The position numbers and the translations under genes are program-made. From the NCBI GenBank assembly GCA_017442185.1, contig JAFSAT010000040.1, positions 1-64,000 on the forward strand: a DNA stretch of 64,000 nucleotides. The letters run 5' to 3'. Below, piece after piece: positions 16,997 to 25,362 of this stretch; positions within the stretch are counted from its first letter, which is position 1; the number at the start of each line of letters is the position of its first letter. The notes beneath the pieces are model-generated. The model had not been told where the DNA came from, made no database searches, and saw only the letters and a list, made by a program, of their open reading frames with translations. The stretch comes from Bacteroidaceae bacterium (GTDB lineage: Bacteria > Bacteroidota > Bacteroidia > Bacteroidales > Bacteroidaceae).

Positions 16997-18088
16997 TCAT
17001 ATAAGTTTTCTGTAAACATCGCAAGTATTGCGCACCATACGCTCAAGAGAAAAGTCGCGCACTCTCTCCATCCCCTTTGCGCTCAGTTCGTTGCGCAGAG
17101 TATTATTATAAATAACCTCGCTCAGCGAATCTTGCATCGATTGTGCATCATTGGGGTTGAAGAATATAGCGGCATCCCCTGCAACCTCGGGAAAACAGCT
17201 TGCATTGCTAAGACAAACCGGACAGCCGTTGCTGAATGCCTCGAGTATTGGTATTCCGAACCCCTCGTAGTGCGATGGAAACACAAAGCATAGAGCGTGG
17301 CGGTAGAGCGAGGCCATCTGAGCATCATCGGCCGAGATGTGTTGCAAGCGGTCGGCAATTCCCCATTTGCGGAAAAACTTATTCTCAGAAGCAGAGAATG
17401 TATTGCCTGTGCACACAATCTTCAATGCCGGATCTTTCATCAGCAACGGCCGCACAGCCGAGAGCCACGGAAAGAAGTTCTTGTAACCCTTACGCTCGCC
17501 CACATACAGCACATAATGCTCAAAAAGCTGTGATGCAGCCTCTGCCACAGGACGGTAGCCGTGATGTACCACGCTTATTTTCGACGGGTCTGTACCCAGA
17601 AGCTCCACAATATCCCGTTTGGTATTTTCGCTTACCGCGATAATGTGGTCGGCCTCGGCTATCAGACGTTTCTTGTGAGGAATTGTACGGTCGTATATAA
17701 GCACATCCTGCGGATAACGTTCAAACGTCATATCGTGTATTGTAAGAACAAAAGGTTTTCCGCGCTGTTTCAATGTGTCCAAAAAGTATGGATTATAATA
17801 TGTCGGATGAAAGAGGTCGTATTTTCCGTGACGCAGTGCCGCCCAAGAATATTGGCTGTTGGCTATCTGATACAAGCGTCTGCGCCATCGGTAATTGCGA
17901 GGGAACGACAATTTGTGATACTTGCGCCCGTAGGTAACGGTTACATAGTGATTTTCGCAGAATTTCATAGGCATAGAGAAGCGAAATTCTCCCGCCGGAA
18001 GATTATACATCAAATCAGCAAAATAGCGTGTCACTCCACCGAATCGCTGGAATGTGAACATCTGATTGTCGTAAAGTATTTTCTTCAT
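16997..18088 (-). CDS. Glycosyltransferase family 4
   Basis: A 363-residue GT-B glycosyltransferase. The acceptor-side domain starts with F-G-G-V-T-R-Y (16-22), matching the glycine-rich loop of GT4 mannosyl- or glucosyltransferases. The donor domain contains V-L-Y-V-G-E-R-K-G-Y-K-N and the conserved P-S-H-Y-E-G-F-G-I-P-I-L-E-A, which supplies the E-x7-E residues for nucleotide-sugar binding. It overlaps the flippase gene by four bases and precedes another glycosyltransferase in the same operon. It should add a hexose to a lipid-linked glycan on the cytoplasmic face, and the exact sugar is unknown. Confidence 0.92.
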   Translation of the reverse strand: MKKILYDNQMFTFQRFGGVTRYFADLMYNLPAGEFRFSMPMKFCENHYVTVTYGRKYHKLSFPRNYRWRRRLYQIANSQYSWAALRHGKYDLFHPTYYNPYFLDTLKQRGKPFVLTIHDMTFERYPQDVLIYDRTIPHKKRLIAEADHIIAVSENTKRDIVELLGTDPSKISVVHHGYRPVAEAASQLFEHYVLYVGERKGYKNFFPWLSAVRPLLMKDPALKIVCTGNTFSASENKFFRKWGIADRLQHISADDAQMASLYRHALCFVFPSHYEGFGIPILEAFSNGCPVCLSNASCFPEVAGDAAIFFNPNDAQSMQDSLSEVIYNNTLRNELSAKGMERVRDFSLERMVRNTCDVYRKLI

Positions 18089-19551
18089 AGTCGTTGATTT
18101 TCGTTTTTATGCAACAAAAAGCGGGCTGCTTCATATAATTCTTTGCACCTGAACAGAGCAAGCAAAAGAATATATAGCAGTGCCGCAATTGCTATTCGTG
18201 CAAACAGAAGCATGTATATATTGTCGATGGAAACAGTTAACCAATATGCCGAGAACATAACCACTGCCGAGAGTGAAGCAAAGGGCAACAGGTCGCGCAG
18301 AAACATTGTCAACGTAAGCGACACCTCTTTGCCTGCATAATACCTCCACACAAAAAGCCACAGCACATTGAATATGACATAGGCAGCGAGCATGGTATTT
18401 ATACCCAATGGAGCTAAACCGACAAGCAGCATCAACACCAACAGACCTTGCACTATCGTACCCCACATGAACACAACAGAGCGCCCTCGACTTATAAGCA
18501 GATTTGTGAACATAGACTGTATAGGCATAAAAGCTCCCCACACAGCAAGTATACGTAACATATACGCACTCTCAAGCCATTTATCGGTGATTGCTATCAC
18601 TATAATCTCGGGGGCCACAAGAGACAGCCCCAGAAGCAATGGAAATGAGACAAAAGCCGTAAAGCGGAGCATTTTTCTAAAAATATGCAATTGCCGGCCA
18701 TCATCATCTGCCACACGGGCAAATACAGGCTGCGCTATTCCATTCACCATTCCGTTAACCACTTCGCTACCCATTGACATCCACTCGGCCGCTTTAGTAT
18801 AATTACCAACGTCGGTGGCGCTGTAACTTCTGTTACCACCCAATATAACCGAGAATATATTCCAATTGACGCGAAGGAATATGTTTGTAACCAACAGTCT
18901 GTAACTGAATGCAAAAAGATAGCGCAATGGGGCAAAAGTGACACGGAATGATGGTCGCCAAGGGGTGAACCACCAATAGACGGCACTGCGCACCAATACA
19001 TACAGAATGCTTTGCGTGGCTATTCCCCAATAGGAATAACCGTTCATGGCAAGAGCTATACCCACCGTCCCCGACACTATTATCGACAATATTGTGGCAA
19101 CAGACCTCTCCTTAACTTTTAGTTCGCGGAAAAGGTAGGCCGACGGTGCAATGCCGAAGCCGGCAACCACAAAGCCTATAAAAATATAACGAGACAGCCA
19201 CAGCAACGATGGCTCATTAAAAAAATCGACCAATAGCGGTGCCGAGGCAAACAGTATCACATACATTGCAACAGATATCAGCACATTAAACCAGAATACA
19301 GCATTGTAATCTTTATGCGTTACCTCTTTGCGATTGGCAAGTGCTGCCACAAAACCACTATCTTGCAACGAACCTGCAATGGCCGAAAAAATGGCCAACA
19401 TTCCGACAGGCCCATAGTCGTCGGGCCCCAGAATGCGTGCCAGATATATTCCTAAAAAAAGATTCAGCAGCTGGCAGAGAGCATTACTCATGCCGCCCCA
19501 AAGAAAACCTTTGGCGACAGCACTTTTGAGATTACCACCCGGGCTGCTCAT
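18085..19551 (-). CDS. Polysaccharide flippase (MOP/PST family, Wzx-like)
   Basis: A 488-residue protein with about 12-14 membrane helices and no large soluble domain. The N-terminus F-L-W-G-G-M-S-N-A and the first loop Y-L-A-R-I-L-G-P-D-D-Y-G (35-46) are typical of the polysaccharide transporter branch that includes Wzx and WzxC/TuaB. It would flip undecaprenyl-linked oligosaccharide to the periplasmic side. It starts 12 bases downstream of the metG stop and overlaps the next glycosyltransferase gene, so it is the first envelope gene of the metG-led operon. Confidence 0.93.
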   Translation of the reverse strand: MSSPGGNLKSAVAKGFLWGGMSNALCQLLNLFLGIYLARILGPDDYGPVGMLAIFSAIAGSLQDSGFVAALANRKEVTHKDYNAVFWFNVLISVAMYVILFASAPLLVDFFNEPSLLWLSRYIFIGFVVAGFGIAPSAYLFRELKVKERSVATILSIIVSGTVGIALAMNGYSYWGIATQSILYVLVRSAVYWWFTPWRPSFRVTFAPLRYLFAFSYRLLVTNIFLRVNWNIFSVILGGNRSYSATDVGNYTKAAEWMSMGSEVVNGMVNGIAQPVFARVADDDGRQLHIFRKMLRFTAFVSFPLLLGLSLVAPEIIVIAITDKWLESAYMLRILAVWGAFMPIQSMFTNLLISRGRSVVFMWGTIVQGLLVLMLLVGLAPLGINTMLAAYVIFNVLWLFVWRYYAGKEVSLTLTMFLRDLLPFASLSAVVMFSAYWLTVSIDNIYMLLFARIAIAALLYILLLALFRCKELYEAARFLLHKNENQRL

Positions 19552-19563
19552 ATACTATGATAA

Positions 19564-21603
19564 TTATTTAATCTCACTGCCGGGCTTTGCCGCAGGCTCT
19601 ACTGTGAGCAAAGAGAGATTTCCTTCATTATCTTCGGCACTCAGTATCATGCCTTCGCTCACTATGCCGCGCATGGTACGCGGTGGCAGATTGGCTATAA
19701 AACACACCTGCTTGCCAACAAGCTCTTCGGGTTTAAAATGCTTTGCAATACCCGAGAGTATTGTACGTGTGGAGATACCGTCATCAATTTTAAATTGCAG
19801 CAGTTTGTCGGCTTTGGGCACCTTTGCACACTCAAGCACCGTTCCCACACGCATATCGAGCTTCAGAAAATCGTCGAAGCTGCACTCCTTGCGAATGGGG
19901 TTGGCCTTGTATGCAGCCGCTTCGTTCTCCTTTTTGATGCGTGCCAGACGGTCGAGCTGTGCCTGTATAGCATCGTCCTCTATCTTTTCAAAGAGAAGAG
20001 CAACCTCGCCCAACGTGTGTCCCTCGGGCAGAAGGTCGATACGTCCGAGGTTGTCCCATTTAAAGTTGTCGTATTGCAGCATTTCGCGCAACTTTTTGCT
20101 GCTGAAGGGGAGGAATGGTTCAAATGCAATTGACAGGTTGGCCACAAGTTGCAATGAGAGGTTCAGGATTGTTGCCACTCGGTCGAGGTCGCTCTTGGCA
20201 ATCTTCCAAGGCTCTGTTTCGGCAAGATAGCGGTTACCTATGCGAGCAAGATTCATCGCCTCTTTTTGTGCTTCGCGGAATTTAAACCTATCGAGAAGCT
20301 GCTCAACCTGCTCTTTTACCCCCATAAATTCGTCGATGATTCCCTTGTCGTAGTCGTTAAGACTGCCGCAGGCGGGCACTTTTCCTCCAAAGTATTTTTT
20401 TGTGAGCACAAGAGCACGGTTTACGAAATTGCCATACACTGCCACCAATTCGTTATTGTTGCGTGCCTGAAAATCTTTCCATGTGAAATTGTTATCCTTT
20501 GTCTCGGGAGCATTTGCCGTCAGCACATAGCGCAGCACATCCTGCTTGCCGGGAAAATCCACCAGATACTCGTTGAGCCACACAGCCCAATTGCGCGAGG
20601 TGGAGATTTTGTCATCCTCGAGGTTAAGAAATTCGTTGCTCGGGACATTATCGGGCAGCACGTAGTCGCCGTGAGCCTTAAGCATAGAGGGGAATACTAT
20701 ACAGTGGAACACTATATTATCCTTACCTATGAAATGCACAAGGCGTGTATCGTTGCTTTTCCACCATGTCTCCCATGTGTCGGGCAGAAGTTCTTTGGTG
20801 TTACTTATATAACCTATGGGAGCGTCGAACCACACGTAAAGCACTTTACCCTCAGCTCCTTCAACGGGCACCGGTATTCCCCAATTGAGGTCGCGTGTGA
20901 CGGCACGAGGTTTAAGCCCTGCATCGAGCCAGCTTTTGCATTGTCCATAGACATTGCCGCGCCACTCTTTATGCTCGTTTAGTATCCACTCTTCGAGCCA
21001 AGGCTGATAATGGTCGAGCGGCAGATACCAATGGCTTGTCTTGCGTTTCACAAGAACATTACCCGAATCGGCATTATAGGGATTTATAAGTTCGTCGGGC
21101 GAGAGTGTTGCTCCACATTTCTCGCATTGGTCGCCATAGGCCTCGGGAGCGTGGCAACGCGGACATTCGCCGCGAATATTGCGGTCGGTGAGAAATTGCT
21201 GCTCACCCTCGTCGTAATACTGTTCGCTCTCCATCTGCAGGAATTTGCCCTCGTCGTAGAGTTTCTTAAAGAAATCCGAAGCCAATTCCCGGTGCGTGTC
21301 CGAGGTTGTACGCGAATATACATCGAACGATATGCCGAACCCCTCGAAAGACTCCTTTATTATTTTGTGGTAACGGTCTACTACATCCTGCGGGGTGATA
21401 CCCTCTTTCTTGGCGCGTATTGTAACGGGCACACCATGCTCGTCGCTACCACCGATAAAGAGCACATCCTCGCCTTTCAGACGCAGGTAACGTACATAAA
21501 TATCGGCAGGAACATATACGCCGGCAAGGTGGCCGATGTGAACAGGGCCGTTGGCATAGGGAAGTGCCGATGTAACCAAAGTTCTTTTAAATTTCTTCTC
21601 CAT
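19564..21603 (-). CDS. metG: Methionyl-tRNA synthetase
   Basis: MetG charges tRNA-Met with methionine. At 679 residues it has the full bacterial architecture. The class I signature is H-I-G-H (22-25), and the zinc knuckle pairs are C-P-R-C and C-E-K-C near residues 145-165. The KMSKS loop appears as [10 protein letters not shown]-terminal EMAP-type tRNA-binding domain (about 575-679) contains D-M-R-V-G-T-V and P-R-T-M-R-G. The minus-7 box lies about 195 bases upstream, giving a long leader that contains a palindromic repeat ending six bases before the start. It heads the polysaccharide operon. Confidence 0.97.
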   Translation of the reverse strand: MEKKFKRTLVTSALPYANGPVHIGHLAGVYVPADIYVRYLRLKGEDVLFIGGSDEHGVPVTIRAKKEGITPQDVVDRYHKIIKESFEGFGISFDVYSRTTSDTHRELASDFFKKLYDEGKFLQMESEQYYDEGEQQFLTDRNIRGECPRCHAPEAYGDQCEKCGATLSPDELINPYNADSGNVLVKRKTSHWYLPLDHYQPWLEEWILNEHKEWRGNVYGQCKSWLDAGLKPRAVTRDLNWGIPVPVEGAEGKVLYVWFDAPIGYISNTKELLPDTWETWWKSNDTRLVHFIGKDNIVFHCIVFPSMLKAHGDYVLPDNVPSNEFLNLEDDKISTSRNWAVWLNEYLVDFPGKQDVLRYVLTANAPETKDNNFTWKDFQARNNNELVAVYGNFVNRALVLTKKYFGGKVPACGSLNDYDKGIIDEFMGVKEQVEQLLDRFKFREAQKEAMNLARIGNRYLAETEPWKIAKSDLDRVATILNLSLQLVANLSIAFEPFLPFSSKKLREMLQYDNFKWDNLGRIDLLPEGHTLGEVALLFEKIEDDAIQAQLDRLARIKKENEAAAYKANPIRKECSFDDFLKLDMRVGTVLECAKVPKADKLLQFKIDDGISTRTILSGIAKHFKPEELVGKQVCFIANLPPRTMRGIVSEGMILSAEDNEGNLSLLTVEPAAKPGSEIK

Positions 21604-21609
21604 AAGATT

Positions 21610-21717
21610 AGAAGCTGTTTAAATTTCTAATAAATGTTTTCTTAATAGAAACTGTATTGTTTGTTTCGCCATTTTTGCTCTAAAAAATATTTGACGATAT
21701 AAATTTAAACAGTTTCT
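21610..21717. repeat. Palindromic dispersed element upstream of metG
   Basis: Arm AGAAGCTGTTTAAATTT at 21610-21626 and inverse arm AAATTTAAACAGTTTCT (one mismatch) at 21701-21717 enclose 74 bases. Read on the minus strand the interior matches the right part of the copy at 31108-31247 over about 45 bases with roughly four differences, so the two are copies of one element in opposite orientation. It lies in the metG leader. The rest of the gap 21604-22059 holds the metG minus-7 box, a single arm at 22032 and a terminator. Confidence 0.8.
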
Positions 21718-21798
21718 TATTTTATTTACTTTTTTACTCACACAAAATGTTGCAACACTCCGAGACGGCAAAAAGCCTCAGTTGCCACTTTCAAACTG

Positions 21799-21806
21799 CG
21801 AAGATA
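21799..21806 (-). promoter_or_regulatory. Minus-7 box of metG
   Basis: TATCTTCG on the minus strand, the same octamer as in the recR, engB and mutS promoters. No good minus-33 box is seen at the usual distance. Confidence 0.5.
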
Positions 21807-21979
21807 ACAATTTTTTAAATAAGATGCTTCATTATAAAAGACTTATTGTATAATCAGCATTTTCGGCAGAGGCTGTTTTTGATGTTAACTTATTGATTTT
21901 AAAAGAATAACAGTCAAAGAGAAGCCGTATCGGTGTTCGGGCTGCCGCTGCGCACCCCCTAAAAGCCCACACTGCCTGC

Positions 21980-22012
21980 AAAAAACCGGGCAGGCTTTAT
22001 GAGCCTGCCCGG
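21980..22012 (-). terminator. Terminator of the BspA-like gene
   Basis: CCGGGCAGGCT and AGCCTGCCCGG form a perfect 11-bp stem with a five-base loop (21986-22012). On the minus strand it is followed by six T (21985-21980). Confidence 0.88.
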
Positions 22013-22031
22013 AAATTATCATTAAGAGATA

Positions 22032-22048
22032 AGAAGCTGTTTAAATTT
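22032..22048. repeat. Single arm of the palindromic element
   Basis: Exact AGAAGCTGTTTAAATTT, without a recognisable inverse arm, lies between the stop codon of the BspA-like gene and its terminator. Confidence 0.7.
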
Positions 22049-22059
22049 TATTTCGGCAA

Positions 22060-24195
22060 TTATTTTACAAAAACCTTTTTGCCGCCGAGGATATAAATTC
22101 CGCGAGTGGGATTCTCCACTCGACGACCACTGAGGTCGTAATAAACAGCCTCGCCCTGCTCAATAGCGATGCTCTCAATGTCGGTTGTGCCGCTAAAGTC
22201 GAAGCGGTAGCCTGTGCCAAGCTGTGCCCCGGGAACGTTTGTGTCGAGGATGTCATCACCCATGGCCATGGTGTGCAGGAGCATATAAACCCTGTTTGCG
22301 TTATTTTTGAATTCGCCCTCGGAATTCAGTTTTGCGCGATACATTCCTACAACGCCACCTACCTGTGAAAGCACGTAGGCGATGGAGCCTTCGGCAGGCG
22401 CAATGTATGTGTCATCCACTGTACCGGCAAGCAGATTGTTTGCTACTGCCTCGGGGGTTGCATCGCTTTCGGCAAAGAAATATGTACCCTCGTCGGCACG
22501 AATAATTACTCCGGTGTTTGCAGGAATAATGCCCTCGACAAGTTGCATTTTAAGATACTCGCCCTCGATGCGGTTGGCAGTATAAGCCTCGATGCCCGCG
22601 GGAATCTCCACCGCATAGTCGAGGAACATTGTGGCATAGCCTGCCGACGAAACATTGAGAGTATATCCTGCGGGAGATGTTTCAACTATATTTGCAAAAT
22701 CTTTCCAACCATCGGTTGCGGCGTATGTATCCACTGCGCCTGCGGGTACGTAAAGGGTGCAATTTTCGTTATCGACTCCGTAGAAAACTTGTATGCCGGG
22801 GACAAAAAGTTTATCGGCCGGGATAAGAGAGGTGATGCTTGCAAGATTGAAGCATTCAGCAAACGCATAGTCACCGATGCTTGTTACTCCCTCGGAAATT
22901 TCGATGCTTGTAAGACTGTTACAGCCAGCAAACGCATAGTTACCGATACTTGTTACCCCCTCGGGAATATTGATGCTTGCAAGACTAGTGCAACTACCAA
23001 ACGCATTCTCACCGATGCTTGTTACCCCCTCGGGAATATTGACGCTTGCAGGGCTGGTGCAATAGAACGCATAGTCACCGATGCTTGTTACCCCCTCAGG
23101 AATCTTGATGCTTGTAAGGCTGGTGCAATAAGCAAACGTCCCGTAACCAATACTTGTTACCCCCTCGGGAATATTGATGCTTGCAAGGCTGTTGCATTCT
23201 ATGAACGCAGTCTGACCAATGCTTGTTACCCCCTCGGGAATATTGATGCTTGTAAGGCTGATACAATAAGCAAACGCCCCGTCACCGATGCTTGTTACCG
23301 CCTCAGGAATCTTGATGCTTGTAAGGCCGGTGCATTCAGCAAACGCATATTCACTAATGCTTGTTACTCCCTCGGGAATATTGACGCTTGCAAGACTGTG
23401 GCAACCTCTAAACGCAGATTGACCAATACTTGTTACCCCCTCGGGAATATTGACGCTTGCAAGGCCGGTGCAACCTCTAAACGCAGATTCACCAATACTT
23501 GTTACCCCCTCGGGGATATTGATGCTTGCAAGGCCGGTGCAATTATAGAACGCATAGTTACCGATGCTTGTTACCCCCTCGGGAATCTTGATGCTTGTAA
23601 GGCTGGTACAATCATAAAACACACTATAACCAATACTTGTTACCCCCTCGGGAATATTGACGCTTGCAAGGCTGTTACAAGCTCTAAACGCCTCGTCACC
23701 GATGCTTGTTACCCCCTCGGGAATCTTGATGCTTGTAAGGCTGGTGCAACCGCTAAACGTAGATTTACCGATACTTGTTATCCCCTCGGGAATATTGATG
23801 CTTGCAAGGCTGGTGCAACCATAAAACACATAGTCACCGATACTTGTTACACTCTTGGGAATATTGATGCTTGTAAGGCTGTTACAAAAAGCAAACACAG
23901 ATACACCAATGCTTGTTACTCCCTCGGAAATATTGATGCTTGCAAGGCTGGTGCAATTATAGAACGCATAGTTATCGATGCTTTTCACACTGTATACTTC
24001 TCCATTATAATTTACAATCGCAGGGATTGTTACCGCGCCGGTGTATTCGCCACCGGCTGTTACCCTAACAGTTTTTTCCTCCTCTGATAAAATGTCGTAA
24101 CAAATTCCATCAACCTCAAATATTTGAGCATTTGCCACTGTGCAGCATAGCAACAACAGTGCCGTCATTAGTTTCTTTAAGTAATTTTGTCTCAT
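22060..24195 (-). CDS. BspA-like leucine-rich repeat surface protein with T9SS-like C-terminal domain
   Basis: A 711-residue exported protein. Residues 1-24 are a signal peptide ending A-N-A-Q. A short beta domain follows, then 17 LRR_5/BspA-type repeats (71-457), each about 23 residues with the pattern T-S-I-G-x-x-A-F-x-x-C-x-S-L. The fourteenth repeat is one residue short. Residues 458-711 carry a beta-rich region ending Y-D-L-S-G-R-R-V and G-I-Y-I-L-G-G-K-K-V, which resembles the sorting domains of type IX secreted proteins. BspA relatives bind host or matrix proteins, but the ligand here is unknown. It is a monocistronic gene with its own terminator. Confidence 0.9.
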   Translation of the reverse strand: MRQNYLKKLMTALLLLCCTVANAQIFEVDGICYDILSEEEKTVRVTAGGEYTGAVTIPAIVNYNGEVYSVKSIDNYAFYNCTSLASINISEGVTSIGVSVFAFCNSLTSINIPKSVTSIGDYVFYGCTSLASINIPEGITSIGKSTFSGCTSLTSIKIPEGVTSIGDEAFRACNSLASVNIPEGVTSIGYSVFYDCTSLTSIKIPEGVTSIGNYAFYNCTGLASINIPEGVTSIGESAFRGCTGLASVNIPEGVTSIGQSAFRGCHSLASVNIPEGVTSISEYAFAECTGLTSIKIPEAVTSIGDGAFAYCISLTSINIPEGVTSIGQTAFIECNSLASINIPEGVTSIGYGTFAYCTSLTSIKIPEGVTSIGDYAFYCTSPASVNIPEGVTSIGENAFGSCTSLASINIPEGVTSIGNYAFAGCNSLTSIEISEGVTSIGDYAFAECFNLASITSLIPADKLFVPGIQVFYGVDNENCTLYVPAGAVDTYAATDGWKDFANIVETSPAGYTLNVSSAGYATMFLDYAVEIPAGIEAYTANRIEGEYLKMQLVEGIIPANTGVIIRADEGTYFFAESDATPEAVANNLLAGTVDDTYIAPAEGSIAYVLSQVGGVVGMYRAKLNSEGEFKNNANRVYMLLHTMAMGDDILDTNVPGAQLGTGYRFDFSGTTDIESIAIEQGEAVYYDLSGRRVENPTRGIYILGGKKVFVK
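22825..23985 (-). repeat. Seventeen tandem 69-bp coding repeats of the BspA-like gene
   Basis: The repeats encode 23-residue LRR units. Blocks such as ATGCTTGTTACCCCCTCGGG recur almost unchanged, so the array is similar at DNA level as well as protein level. Unit 14 (23023-23088) is 66 bp, with one codon missing. Confidence 0.9.
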
Positions 24196-24249
24196 AATTT
24201 TAATTTATTAATTATTATTAGTTTTTATTCATATATTTATTAATCATAC

Positions 24250-24318
24250 ACAAAACCGACTGCACCGCAGGGTGTAGCCGGTTTTGTTGGACAACATTGT
24301 GCAACAAAATTGCACAAT
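24250..24318. other. Two successive hairpins in the gap before the BspA-like gene
   Basis: Hairpin A (24250-24287) has the outer stem ACAAAACCG/CGGTTTTGT and an inner stem CTGCACC/GGTGTAG with one G-T wobble on the plus strand. Hairpin B (24296-24318) is ATTGTGCAA-CAAAA-TTGCACAAT. The gap 24196-24584 otherwise holds minus-7 boxes for the two divergent genes and a weak 71-codon open frame that I do not accept as a gene. Confidence 0.5.
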
Positions 24319-24482
24319 TTGCTTATTTTCAAACCTTTCGTACAAAAAACAGGGGGAGGAGGATGATTTATGGCACCGACACGCAGCAACGCAACACTGA
24401 ACGTGATATTTGCGTTCAACGATAAAGAGCTGTTATTTTGTGTCGGCATAAGCATAAAACAGGTAAAAATCCATCAACAACG

Positions 24483-24490
24483 CAAATATA
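24483..24490 (-). promoter_or_regulatory. Possible minus-7 box of the BspA-like gene
   Basis: TATATTTG on the minus strand, 288 bases before the start codon. It would give a long leader containing both hairpins at 24250-24318. No clear minus-33 box is seen. Confidence 0.35.
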
Positions 24491-24554
24491 ACATTAATTT
24501 TTATAAATATAAAAATAGAACAAAAGAATAAGAAAATAATTCTAAATAAATCGC

Positions 24555-24562
24555 TAACTTCG
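24555..24562 (+). promoter_or_regulatory. Minus-7 box of dapB
   Basis: TAACTTCG, fitting TAnnTTCG, 22 bases before the dapB start codon. Confidence 0.45.
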
Positions 24563-24584
24563 CACCGTAATAAAAAGTAATTAT

Positions 24585-25340
24585 ATGAAAATAGCGCTTA
24601 TAGGATACGGAAAGATGGGCAAAACCATTGAGAAGATTGCCATTGACAGAGGGCACGAGATTGTATCAATAATAGATATTGACAACAGAGAGGAGATTAT
24701 GAGCAAAGAATTTGCATCGGCCGACGTTGCAATAGAATTTACAGCCCCCTCTGTTGCATACGACAACTGCATAAAGGCCATGAACGCAGGAGTGAAGGTT
24801 GTAAGCGGCAGCACCGGATGGATACACAAACATCAGGAGCAGATGCAGCGCTTGTGCAACGAAGAGGGAAAGACCCTCTTTTGGTCGAGCAATTTCAGTC
24901 TCGGGGTGGCAATATTCTCGGCCGTTAATCGTTATTTGGCAAAGATAATGAACCGCTTCCCCGGCTACGATGTGGAGATGGAGGAGACACATCATATACA
25001 CAAGCTCGACGCTCCCAGCGGCACAGCCATCACACTGAGCGAGGGAATAACAGAAAACATTGAACGCAAAAGCGAGTGGATTATGGGCAACCTGACAAAC
25101 CCCGATGGCAGCGTAACAACCGGAGCCGAAGCAACACCCGACAAACTGCGCATAAACGCCATACGACGCGACGAAGTACCGGGAATACACACAATCACCT
25201 ACACTTCCGAAGCCGACACCATACGCATTACCCACGATGCAAAAAACCGCAGCGGTTTTGCCCTGGGTGCAGTGCTTGCCGCCGAATATGTGAAAGAGCA
25301 CAATGGCTTTCTGGGAATGAAAGATTTGTTTGATTTTTAA
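24585..25340 (+). CDS. dapB: 4-hydroxy-tetrahydrodipicolinate reductase
   Basis: DapB reduces hydroxy-tetrahydrodipicolinate with NAD(P)H in the lysine and diaminopimelate pathway, which also feeds peptidoglycan. The 251 residues start with a Rossmann loop G-Y-G-K-M-G-K (8-14). The substrate and catalytic region appears as E-E-T-H-H-I-H-K-L-D-A-P-S-G-T (His and Lys of the H-H-x3-K-x-D-x-P-S-G-T signature). The family's usual length is slightly greater (about 265-270), and the Bacteroidota form is shorter. It is followed 22 bases later by lepB and then a WbqC-family gene, all on the plus strand. Confidence 0.95.
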   Translation: MKIALIGYGKMGKTIEKIAIDRGHEIVSIIDIDNREEIMSKEFASADVAIEFTAPSVAYDNCIKAMNAGVKVVSGSTGWIHKHQEQMQRLCNEEGKTLFWSSNFSLGVAIFSAVNRYLAKIMNRFPGYDVEMEETHHIHKLDAPSGTAITLSEGITENIERKSEWIMGNLTNPDGSVTTGAEATPDKLRINAIRRDEVPGIHTITYTSEADTIRITHDAKNRSGFALGAVLAAEYVKEHNGFLGMKDLFDF

Positions 25341-25362
25341 GACCTCTATTTAGCAAAAAAAG

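Noticed and set aside
21604-22059. T-box or other riboswitch in the metG leader
   Set aside because: No T-box sequence or other riboswitch core was recognisable. The leader structure is explained by the palindromic element.
22543-24087. A 514-codon open frame on the plus strand, opposite the BspA-like gene, with repeated C-Y-P-L-G-N-I-D-A-C-K-A units
   Set aside because: It is the exact antisense image of the 69-bp LRR repeats. Periodic DNA keeps the opposite frame open, and there is no signal peptide, promoter or known family.
24240-24455. A 71-codon minus-strand frame in the leader of the BspA-like gene, ending in A-T-P-C-G-A-V-G-F-V-Y-D
   Set aside because: There is no signal peptide, domain or Shine-Dalgarno-like context, and it runs through two hairpins. 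It could be a leader peptide but the sequence gives no support for that.
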